Positions 55,101 to 62,686 of a DNA stretch of 64,000 nucleotides are shown here, piece by piece. Within the stretch, counting starts at the first letter, position 1, and every line of letters begins with the position of its first letter. The notes under the pieces were generated by a model that saw only the letters and a list, made by a program, of their open reading frames with translations, searched no databases and was not told where the DNA came from. The stretch comes from Catenulispora sp. MAP5-51 (GTDB lineage Bacteria > Actinomycetota > Actinomycetes > Streptomycetales > Catenulisporaceae), in contig NZ_JBGCCH010000012.1 of the NCBI RefSeq assembly GCF_041261205.1, positions 186,001 to 250,000 on the forward strand. Reading direction: 5' to 3'. The translations under genes and the position numbers were made by a program.

Positions 55101-56509
55101 AAGCCTTGCGGAGCACCGAATCCAGCCTCAGCGCTTTCGTGGCCGAAGCCCTGCGCACCGAACCCGGTGTCGGCATTGTCCGTGCCGAACCCGGGGCCGC
55201 CGGCGGGCGGGAAGCCTTGCGGCGCACCGAAACCGGCGTTGTTCGCGCCCGGGAAACCCTGCTCCCCGAACGCCTGCTCCTCGGGCTGCGGCGCCGCGAA
55301 GCCCTGCGGTGCGCCGAAGCCCTGCGCCTCCTCGGCACCGAAGCCGTGGCCGTCGGTGTTCTGACCGCCGGGGTGCCGGCCGAAGGAGTCCTGGCCGAAG
55401 GAGTTCTGGCCGAAAGAGTCCTGGCCGGGCTCGTCGATGATCGCCGGGATGATGTCCGTCGGCTGGTCGTAGGACGCCGGGCCGCGCAGCGGTGCGCGCA
55501 GGTCGAAGCCGGGGCGCTCGGGCGGTTCCGGGGCGGCGTCGAAGACGCTGATGTCGACCTGGCCGCGCTGCTCGCGGGGGTCCCGCTGGTCGCGCTGGTC
55601 GCGCTGCTCGCGGGGGTCGCGCTCGTCACGCGGGAGCGGGGTCCGGTCGGCGGCCTCGTCGAAGTCGTTGCCGTCGGCCGGGGACGCCTGCTGCGGGACC
55701 ACCGGGTCGCGGCGGAAGACGTCGAACTGCTGCGCCTGGCGCAGGGCCTCGGCACCGCGCGCGCCCGGGGAGCGGCGGGGGGTGGGGCCGGAGTCGGCGT
55801 TGGCGTCGCGCTGCTGCGGCACGCCGAAGGCGCCGCGGCCGTCAGGACCCTGATTGCGGGGCCCGGGCTGCGGGCCGCGGGCGGGCGGCGGCTGCATCTG
55901 CGGCATCATCGGGCGCTGAGCACGGCCGGGCTCGCCGGGAGCGCGGCCGCCCTCGGCCGGGCCGCGGCCGCCGGCCGGCGGCTGGTCGCGGAACGCCGAG
56001 CCGGGCGGCACCACGGGGCCGCCGGGCGCGCCGGCCGGACGCGGACGGATCGGGCGCGTGGGGCGGTTCGCCGACTCCGGGCCCTGAGGTCCGCCGGGGC
56101 CGCCTTGGCCGCCAGGACCGCCGGGCATGCCGCCGGGGCCGCCGGGGCCTCCAGGGCCACCCAGACCGCCCGGACCGCCGGAGCCGGGCCGGCCCGACTG
56201 CTCCGGCCCGCCGAACGCACCGCGCGGGTCCCGGCCGTCGCGCATCCGCGCGCCGACCGGTCCACCCGGTCCGTTCGGTCCGCCGGGTCCACCCGGCCCA
56301 CCCGGTCCCGCGGAGCCGTTGCGCGGCCCCGGGAACTCGGCTTCGTCGTCGAACACCAGCCTGCTGAACTCGGTGGTCGGCGCGCTGTCGTCGTAGGGTC
56401 CCGCGCCGGGCGGGAAGCCGTCCTCGAACGGCGGCCTCCCGGAGCCGTCACGCCCGAAATCGTCGGCACCGGTCACCGTGGGTTCCTCGATCCTGTCGTT
56501 CCATACCAT
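52154..56509 (-). CDS. cobT: BluB-CobT fusion with long disordered N-terminal region
   Basis: A 1451-residue protein that combines two steps of B12 lower-ligand handling. Residues ~868-1088 are a BluB-type flavin destructase ([63 protein letters not shown]) that makes 5,6-dimethylbenzimidazole. Residues ~1088-1440 are CobT ([43 protein letters not shown] and the catalytic Glu in [11 protein letters not shown]), which activates it to the ribotide. Residues 1-865 are disordered: collagen-like Gly-Pro tracts, then Phe-Gly-rich repeats (about 420-605), then acidic sequence. I chose ATG at 56509; the frame opens 31 codons earlier. It precedes cobA. Confidence 0.9.
   Translation of the reverse strand: [1451 protein letters not shown]
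54879..55211. repeat. Three exact 111-bp tandem repeats in the BluB-CobT tail
   Basis: The shared segment AAGCCTTGC recurs at 54879, 54990, 55101 and 55212, exactly 111 bp apart. Each 37-codon unit encodes four Phe-Gly dipeptides. Degenerate copies continue on both sides. Confidence 0.9.
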
Positions 56510-56661
56510 GGTTCGTATCCCGCTCCCGTTCCCCGTGTCCCCCATTGTCAGCGGGGGTTCGCGTTCGCGTGGGCGCTGCCAAGTATCGCTTGTCGACGGC
56601 ACGCGCGAGCCCGGAAGAGCATACGCAGCCCCTGATCGGGTTGACTAAAAAGCCGGGTCTG

Positions 56662-57948
56662 TCACCCAAGCTCACCCCAAAGAACGAATACCGGCGCCGC
56701 CGGCGCCAGCCGGAGCGCGTCCCCCGGGCGGGGGGCCAGGCGCGAGGCCTGCAACTGCACGCCGTCCACCCGGCGGTCGCCGATCCGCAGCGCCTGCCGG
56801 ATGGCCGGCAGCCGGTCCAGCGCGGTGACCGCGGTGACCACGGTGCGCGCGCCGGTGGTGGCGCACGCCCGGACGATCTCGGCCCGCTCGGTCCCCACGA
56901 ACACCGAGTCCGGGCGCGGCAGCGTGGCCAGGGCCGCCGGCGCCAGGCCGCTGACCACCTCGACGTCCACGCCGTGCATCACCGCGTTCAGCGATATCCG
57001 CTCGCAGGCGTCCGGATCGCGCTCCACGGCGATCACCGCCGCGCCCAGCCGCGCGCACTCCACGGCCAGCGCCCCGGCCCCGGCCGCGATCTCCCACACC
57101 ATCGCGCCCAGCCGCGGCGCCAGCCGCGCCAATATCAAGGCCCTGACTTCGGCGGGGAGCACCTGCGGCCCGCGGGCCACGAACGCGTTGTCCGGCACCG
57201 CCCAGCCGGCCGAGGGCCCGGCCCAGGCCGACACCCAGCCCGAGCCCCAGCGCGGGTCGTGCGGCGAGTCCGGGCTCAGCCGCTCCTCGTCCAGCACCAG
57301 GATCGCGTCCGCGGCGCCCCAGACGACCCGGGCGGCCGCCTCGGTCGGCGAGACCTTCTCGATCCGCTCGTCGGGCTCCCCGAGGTGCTGGGCCACGATG
57401 AAGGCACGCTGGGCCCCGCGCAGGGCCGCGGCGACGCGGTGCGGCGGGAACTCCGGGGCGGCCACGATGGCGACCTTCGGGTGCGCGCGGGCGGTGTTGG
57501 CGGCGCGCTGCAGCGAGCGGTCGTCGGTGACGCAGACCACGACCGCGTCGTCCCAGGGCAGCCCGAGGCGGCCCAGGGTGGCCGCGACCGGGCCCGGCGC
57601 GGGGTAGCCGACGACTTCGAAGCCTGATTCGCGCAGATCGCGCAGCACGCCGAAGAACCCCGGGTCCCCGGCGGTCACCACCACGGCCGGGCCGGCCTTG
57701 GGATCGGTCAGGTGCGCGGTGAGCCGGGCGTAGGCCAGGCGGTTGTCATCGCCCAGCAGGATCCGCCGCACGTGCTCGGGCACGCCGATCCCGTCGAGGT
57801 GGCGCGCCACCCCCACGACAAGTTCGGAGGACTCCAGGACCCGGCGGACCACCGGCCCCGGCAGCGATCCGTCGTAGCCGACGACCGCGACCGCCGCGGC
57901 GGCCTGGGCTATCGCCGGCCCCGCGGCCCCGTGCCGGCCGGCGGTCAC
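56662..57948 (-). CDS. cobL: Precorrin-6Y C5,15-methyltransferase (CbiE+CbiT)
   Basis: A bifunctional cobalamin-ring methyltransferase/decarboxylase of 428 residues. The CbiE half (about 15-230) has VAVVGYDGSLP, VVVTAGDPGFFG and the C-terminal strand set. The CbiT half (about 245-428) has a SAM motif EIAAGAGALAVECARLGAAVIAVERD and VFVGTERAEIVRACATTGARTVVTAVT. I chose GTG at 57948 (VTAGRHGAAG), preceded by GGGGGG; GTG at 57963 is the alternative. It lies upstream of the BluB-CobT gene, which starts 152 bp later. Confidence 0.92.
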   Translation of the reverse strand: MTAGRHGAAGPAIAQAAAAVAVVGYDGSLPGPVVRRVLESSELVVGVARHLDGIGVPEHVRRILLGDDNRLAYARLTAHLTDPKAGPAVVVTAGDPGFFGVLRDLRESGFEVVGYPAPGPVAATLGRLGLPWDDAVVVCVTDDRSLQRAANTARAHPKVAIVAAPEFPPHRVAAALRGAQRAFIVAQHLGEPDERIEKVSPTEAAARVVWGAADAILVLDEERLSPDSPHDPRWGSGWVSAWAGPSAGWAVPDNAFVARGPQVLPAEVRALILARLAPRLGAMVWEIAAGAGALAVECARLGAAVIAVERDPDACERISLNAVMHGVDVEVVSGLAPAALATLPRPDSVFVGTERAEIVRACATTGARTVVTAVTALDRLPAIRQALRIGDRRVDGVQLQASRLAPRPGDALRLAPAAPVFVLWGELG

Positions 57949-58176
57949 GCCGGCCCCCCGCACAAAGCCACGGCGAAGCCGGGGGCGCGCCGTGGATCGG
58001 GCATGGAGAGGTCCTCCGCGTTACGTCTGTAGGAACTTCAACGCACACTAACACCGCCTGTTCCACAAGTGAGGCGGCGAATCAGTCAAAAGCGGGTAAA
58101 TCAGGCAGCGAACAATCCCGTCGGGCCGTGGCGCGGATCTCATCTCGCGCGCCGGTGGCGCGGGCGGACCGGGGAC

Positions 58177-58196
58177 GCACGTGCAAAGGCACGTGC
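58177..58196 (-). terminator. Hairpin just after the acetyltransferase stop codon
   Basis: A perfect 8-bp stem GCACGTGC/GCACGTGC with a 4-nt loop begins two bases after the stop codon; there is no T tract. Confidence 0.5.
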
Positions 58197-58197
58197 A

Positions 58198-58632
58198 TCA
58201 GTGGGACATGGTCACCTGCTGGACACCCTCCGCGATGAAGGGGTCGCCGGCCCGGGCGAACCCGAAGCGCTCGGCCCAGGGCTCCAGCGCGGTCGGGACG
58301 TCGATCAGCAGCCGCCGCTCGCCGGCCATCTTCACCGCGTAGTCCAGCAGCCGGCCGGCTATGCCGCGCCCGCGCGCGCCGAAGCGGGTGGCGAGCCGTT
58401 CTATCCGCAGGGTGTCGTCCGATTCCTGGACCACGCGCACGGCGGCCAGCACGTCCCCGTCGCGCTCGGCCCACAGGTGCACGCTGGACGGCTCGGTGTC
58501 CCGGCCGTCGATGTCCAGATGCGAGCTGCCCCACTCGACGATGAAGACCTCCTGCCGCAGCCGCAGCAGGGCGTAGATGGTCGGCGCGTCGAGGTCCTCG
58601 ATGTGCGCGTAGCGATAGGAGACCTTGCCCAA
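58198..58632 (-). CDS. GNAT acetyltransferase, ElaA-like
   Basis: An acetyl-CoA-dependent transferase. The ElaA-type N-terminus is LDAPTIYALLRLRQEVFIVEWGSSHLDIDGRD. The acetyl-CoA loop is RIERLATRFGARGRGIAGRLLDYAV, and the C-terminal block is PWAERFGFARAGDPFIAEGV. TTG at 58632 has GGAG seven bases upstream and gives 144 residues, the usual ElaA length. An ATG at 58815 in the same frame would add 61 low-complexity residues and is the alternative. The acceptor is unknown. Confidence 0.78.
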   Translation of the reverse strand: MGKVSYRYAHIEDLDAPTIYALLRLRQEVFIVEWGSSHLDIDGRDTEPSSVHLWAERDGDVLAAVRVVQESDDTLRIERLATRFGARGRGIAGRLLDYAVKMAGERRLLIDVPTALEPWAERFGFARAGDPFIAEGVQQVTMSH

Positions 58633-58966
58633 GACGAATCTCCGAAACGGGCCTGCCGGCGCCGGTGCGCCGGATGTCGTGGTGACGCGGCGAGCCGCCG
58701 CGCCGGTGGTGTCGAACCTGCCGATCAAGGTGCCGATCCCGGTGCCCCGCCCCTGACCGCCAGACCCGTGACCCCCTTCACCGGCAGAATACTGACCCGG
58801 GTGCACGGACGCCATGCACGTGCGGCACGGTGCCGGGACTGCCTCCAGGATAGGTAGTATCAGCTGGATACACTGCCGATTCGGCGAAAATCACGTATGC
58901 GCCGGATTGCAGACTGTTGTCCGGTTATGCCTCGGTGTCGTGCGGCCTCAAAGCAGTCGCGCGGCC
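58633..58966. other. 334-bp region upstream of the acetyltransferase
   Basis: If the TTG start is right, this holds the acetyltransferase promoter and the end of the permease gene's downstream flank. Codons 58635-58815 read as Gly/Ser/Thr-rich sequence without homology I recognise. Confidence 0.4.
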
Positions 58967-59791
58967 TCAAAGCACCAGCGATGCGATGGCGACCAGGCCC
59001 ACCACGATGATCAGCCCCCTGAGCACCCGCGGCGGCAGCCGGCGTCCCACGCTCGCGCCGATCTTCCCGCCGACCAGCGCGCCGGCGGCGATCGCCAGGG
59101 CCGCGCCCCACTGCACCGAGGGGTGCTGCGGCCCGCCGAGCCCCAGCGCGCCGACGATGATGAACACCACCGCGGCGATCGCGTTCACCACGCAGGCGAG
59201 CACGTTCTTCACGCCGTTGAGCACCTGCAGGTGGTCGCTGTAGGTCAGCCCGAGGATCGCCATCAGCAGCACGCCCTGCGCGGCGCCGAAGTAGCCGCCG
59301 TACATCCCGCTGCCGAACACGGCCAGCAGGACGCCCCAGCCGCCGCTGTGCGCGCCCTCGGCCTCGGCGCCGTCCGCCTCCTCGCGGGCGGCCCGCCGCG
59401 CGGCGACCCGCTTCGACAGCCGCGGCTGCAGCACGATCAGCACCAGCGCCAGGGCGATCAGCACCGGCACGATCGCTTTGAAGGCCTTGGCCGGCAGCAG
59501 GAACAACAGCAGCGCGCCGATCGTGGCCCCGCACAGCGAGGCCAGCACCAGCCTCAGCAGCCGGCGGCCGCCGACGGCGCGGAACTTCGCGATCTCCGCG
59601 CGGTAGCCGTGGATCCCGGACAGGGAGCCGGGCACCAGGCCGACGGTGTTGGTGACGTTCGCGACCACCGGGCTGTAGCCGAAGGCGAGCAGCGTGGGGA
59701 AGGTCACCAGCGTGCCGGAGCCGACCACCGTGTTGATCGTGCCGGCCGCCATGCCCGCGCCCAGCAGCGCCGCCACCTCGCCGATGCCCAC
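58967..59791 (-). CDS. TSUP-family permease (TauE/SafE type)
   Basis: A 274-residue membrane protein with about eight helices. The duplicated family motifs are in NTVVGSGTLVTFPTLLAFGYSPVVANVTNTVGLVPGSLSG and GSGMYGGYFGAAQGVLLMAILGLTYSDHLQVLNGVKN. It probably exports small sulfur- or carboxylate-bearing anions, on family grounds; no neighbour narrows this. The start is GTG at 59791 with GGGAGG six bases upstream. It is divergent from the EamA gene. Confidence 0.86.
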   Translation of the reverse strand: MGIGEVAALLGAGMAAGTINTVVGSGTLVTFPTLLAFGYSPVVANVTNTVGLVPGSLSGIHGYRAEIAKFRAVGGRRLLRLVLASLCGATIGALLLFLLPAKAFKAIVPVLIALALVLIVLQPRLSKRVAARRAAREEADGAEAEGAHSGGWGVLLAVFGSGMYGGYFGAAQGVLLMAILGLTYSDHLQVLNGVKNVLACVVNAIAAVVFIIVGALGLGGPQHPSVQWGAALAIAAGALVGGKIGASVGRRLPPRVLRGLIIVVGLVAIASLVL

Positions 59792-60076
59792 CGCTTGCCT
59801 CCCGCCGGCTCGCGCCTCCCGCTGTCCTGCGCTCCGGTCGAGCGTAGCGGGCGGAAGATCGGTTGGCCGCGCCGCGTCCGGCGGTTAGGATCGCGAACGT
59901 GCACCGGTTGTTCCCGGTCACCCCGCCGCCGGGATCCTAGAAGCGGGGTCGACCTGATCATCAGGGACCGCCTGTCGGCGTGTTGAGCCGACGGGTTCAT
60001 GTGTCACACCCCGCTTCCCGCGACTGATTCCCCGCTCGTCACCGAGCACAGTCTTCTCTGTCGCAGGAGCGATCCC

Positions 60077-60952
60077 TTGATCTACCTTGTCTTTTCCGGC
60101 GTGCTCTGGGGCACCGGCGGCCTCACCGGCCGACTGCTGTCGCTGCACACCCACCTGTCCCCCACCGCCGTGGCCGGCTATCGGCTGCTGCTCGGCGGCA
60201 CCCTGCTCATCCTGTTCGCGACGACCACGGGCCGCCGCCGCCCGCGAGGACGCGCGGCGTGGCTGCGGATCATGGTCGTCGGCGCCTTGTCGGCGGGCTT
60301 CCAGGCCGGCTACTTCGCCGCGGTCGCGCTGACCGACGTCAGCCTGGCCACGCTGCTCACCATCGGGGCGGCTCCCGTCCTGGTCGTCGCCTTCGAGCAG
60401 GCCACCGGGCGGCGGCGCCTGGACGCCCGGGTGGCGGCGACCGTGTCCCTGGCGGTCATGGGCCTGGGGCTGCTGGTCGGCGAGCCGCCGCACGGCATCA
60501 CCGCCGCGCATCTGGCCGCCGGCGCCGGCTGCGCGATCGCCAGCGCCGCCGGGTTCTCGGCGATCAGCCTGCTCGGCAAGACCCCGGTCCCGGGCCTGGA
60601 CGAGGTCGCGATGACCGGGTACAGCTTCACCCTCGGCGGCCTGGCGTTGATGGTCGTCGCCGGTGCCACCACCGGCGTCGGATTCACGCCGCGCCCCGGC
60701 GCCGTCGGGCTGCTGCTGGTTCTGGGGCTCGTCCCGACCGCTGTCGCCTACGGCTGCTACTTCATCGGCCTGCGTCACGCGGCGGCCAGCACCGGCACGG
60801 TCACGGCGCTGCTGGAGCCGCTGACCGGCACGGTCCTGGCCGTCATCCTGCTCGGCGACCGCCTCACCGCGATCGGGGCCGCGGGCGCGGCGCTGCTCGC
60901 GGTGTCGGTGACCGCCGAGACCTGGCAGGCCCGGACCCGGGCCGCAGCCTAG
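60077..60952 (+). CDS. EamA/DMT-family transporter
   Basis: A 291-residue membrane protein with ten predicted helices in two EamA repeats (first from LIYLVFSGVLWGTGGLTGRLL; second from AIASAAGFSAISLLGKTPVPG with VPTAVAYGCYFIGLRHAAASTGTVTALLEPLTGTVLAVILLGDRLT). It is a small-metabolite exporter of unknown substrate. I chose TTG at 60077 because AGGAG lies eight bases upstream and the first helix begins at once; ATG at 59999 would add 26 residues. A terminator follows. Confidence 0.85.
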   Translation: MIYLVFSGVLWGTGGLTGRLLSLHTHLSPTAVAGYRLLLGGTLLILFATTTGRRRPRGRAAWLRIMVVGALSAGFQAGYFAAVALTDVSLATLLTIGAAPVLVVAFEQATGRRRLDARVAATVSLAVMGLGLLVGEPPHGITAAHLAAGAGCAIASAAGFSAISLLGKTPVPGLDEVAMTGYSFTLGGLALMVVAGATTGVGFTPRPGAVGLLLVLGLVPTAVAYGCYFIGLRHAAASTGTVTALLEPLTGTVLAVILLGDRLTAIGAAGAALLAVSVTAETWQARTRAAA

Positions 60953-60962
60953 AAGGGCAGAA

Positions 60963-60994
60963 GAAAGGGGCCGGTCTGGCGACCGGCCCCTTTC
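60963..60994. terminator. Bidirectional terminator between the EamA and SPFH genes
   Basis: A perfect 14-bp stem with a TGGC loop (60963-60976 with 60981-60994) has GAAAGG/CCTTTC at its base, lying between convergent genes. Confidence 0.88.
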
Positions 60995-61004
60995 CCGTTG
61001 AAAC

Positions 61005-62051
61005 TCAGTCCTCGTCCTGGTTGAAGAACACGTCGTCGGCCGGGCTGGACGTCCCGCGCTGGCGCGGCGGCCGGTCGGCGCGCGGCGCCGGCCCCTTCGG
61101 CGGCGCGTCCCCGCTCGGCCCGAGCGCGTTGCCGTTGGCGGCCACCGGCTCCGGGGCCGCCGCGACGGGCATCCCCGGCATGCCGACCCGGCCCAGCGCC
61201 CCGCCGACGTTCTCCAGCGCCTTGCCGAACTCGCTGGGGATGATCCAGAGCTTGTTGCTGCCGCCCTCGGCGATCTTCGGCAGCTGCTGCAGGTACTGGT
61301 AGGCCATCACCTGGTCGTCGGCGCGGCCCTCGTGGATGGCGTCGAAGACCTTGCGGATCGCCGCCGCCTCGCCCTCGGCCTGCAGCGCGCGGGCCTTGGC
61401 CTCACCCTCGGCGCGCAGCACGGCGGCCTGCTTCTCGCCCTCGGCGGTGAGGATCTGCGACTGCTTGAAACCCTCGGCCGACAGGATCGCCGCGCGGCGG
61501 TCCCGGTCGGCGCGCATCTGCTTCTCCATCGAGTCCTGGATCGAGGCCGGCGGCTCCACCGCCTTCAGCTCGACCCGGGAGACCCGGATGCCCCAGTTGC
61601 CGGTCACCTGGTCCAGGACCCCGCGCAGCTCGTTGTTGATGTAGTCGCGGCTGGTCAGCGTGCGCTCCAGGTCCATGCCGCCGACGATGTTGCGCAGCGT
61701 GGTGACCGTGAGCTGTTCGATCGCCTGGATGTAGTTGGTGATCTGGTAGACCGCCGCGCGGGCGTCGGTGACCTGGAAGTAGATGACGGTGTCGATGGAG
61801 ACCGTCAGGTTGTCCTGGGTGATCACCGGCTGCGGCGGGAAGGGCACGACCTGCTCGCGCACGTCGATGATCGCGCGCACGCGGTCCACCACCGGCATCA
61901 GGATCCGCAGTCCCGGCGTCAGCGTGCGGGTGTAGCGGCCGAAGCGCTCGATGACGGCGACGGTCCCCTGCCCGACGATGCGCACGGACTGAAACAGGCT
62001 CACCGCGATCGCGGCGGCGATCAAGATGAGGACGACGATCGTGGCGACCAT
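61005..62051 (-). CDS. SPFH/stomatin-family membrane protein (QmcA-like)
   Basis: A 348-residue protein. One N-terminal membrane helix (residues 3-22) is followed by the SPFH domain (VAVIERFGRYTRTLTPGLRILMPVVDRVR to about 190) and a coiled coil rich in Ala/Glu with AEGEKQAAVLRAEGEAKARALQAEGEAAA. A Pro/Ala/Gly tail with acidic end follows. Such proteins oligomerise in membrane microdomains, usually with an NfeD partner; the NfeD gene lies 173 bp upstream on the same strand. Confidence 0.9.
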   Translation of the reverse strand: MVATIVVLILIAAAIAVSLFQSVRIVGQGTVAVIERFGRYTRTLTPGLRILMPVVDRVRAIIDVREQVVPFPPQPVITQDNLTVSIDTVIYFQVTDARAAVYQITNYIQAIEQLTVTTLRNIVGGMDLERTLTSRDYINNELRGVLDQVTGNWGIRVSRVELKAVEPPASIQDSMEKQMRADRDRRAAILSAEGFKQSQILTAEGEKQAAVLRAEGEAKARALQAEGEAAAIRKVFDAIHEGRADDQVMAYQYLQQLPKIAEGGSNKLWIIPSEFGKALENVGGALGRVGMPGMPVAAAPEPVAANGNALGPSGDAPPKGPAPRADRPPRQRGTSSPADDVFFNQDED

Positions 62052-62224
62052 GTCGACTCCTCCTCCAACACTTCGATGTCCGGCGGTCAGGAGGCGGCAG
62101 GCACCCCCCGGTGACAGTGCTCGATCTTAAGGCCGGGAACGCATAGCGCACACACCGTTCCGTCGAGGATTGTCCTGCCCGCGTTACGGGTTGCGGAATC
62201 CCTGGCGGCGCTTAGAGAACAGGC

Positions 62225-62653
62225 CTACAGGACCAGCGCGGTCGCACCCTCGATCTGGGCGACGTCCACGCGGTCTCCGACCTCATATTCAGTCTGCCCG
62301 TCATACGCGCGGGCACTCCAGATCTCACCGGATATCCGGACTCTGCCGTCGTGCCCGTCGACCTTCTCGACGACCAGCGCCTCGCGGCCGATCAGCGTGT
62401 CGATGCCCTGGCGGTGCTCGGGCCCGCCGTGCAGCCGCTTCATCGCGGTCGGGCGGGCGAAGACCAAAGTCGCTATGGAGACCGCGCCGAACGCCGCGAA
62501 CTGCACCACGACGCCGCCGCCCGCTCCGGCGGCGACCGCTGCGGCCGCCGCTCCGATGCCGAGCATCACGAACACCAACGCGGTCGTGGTCAGTTCCAGC
62601 AGGACCAGCACGGCCGCGACGACCGCCCACACCATGGCGTGCATGGAACCCAT
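62225..62653 (-). CDS. NfeD-family membrane protein
   Basis: A 142-residue protein with two to three N-terminal helices (about residues 8-68), then an OB-fold domain (DTLIGREALVVEKVDGHDGRVRISGEIWSARA, about 80-140). It is the usual partner of SPFH proteins such as the one downstream, probably scaffolding it in the membrane. The start is ATG at 62653; MHAM at 62644 is an alternative. It lies 33 bp after the ABC ATPase stop in the same direction. Confidence 0.86.
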   Translation of the reverse strand: MGSMHAMVWAVVAAVLVLLELTTTALVFVMLGIGAAAAAVAAGAGGGVVVQFAAFGAVSIATLVFARPTAMKRLHGGPEHRQGIDTLIGREALVVEKVDGHDGRVRISGEIWSARAYDGQTEYEVGDRVDVAQIEGATALVL

Positions 62654-62686
62654 GCTACGGAAGGCGGAGCGGCTATCAAACCTCTG

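Noticed and set aside
52343-56635. A long open frame of about 1430 codons on the plus strand opposite the BluB-CobT gene
   Set aside because: It follows the third-position GC bias of the minus-strand gene, has no recognisable domain, and no ribosome-binding site or promoter supports it.
56510-58197. A cobalamin riboswitch upstream of the cob genes
   Set aside because: I looked on the minus strand before the BluB-CobT and CobL starts for a B12 box and the surrounding helices and found none.
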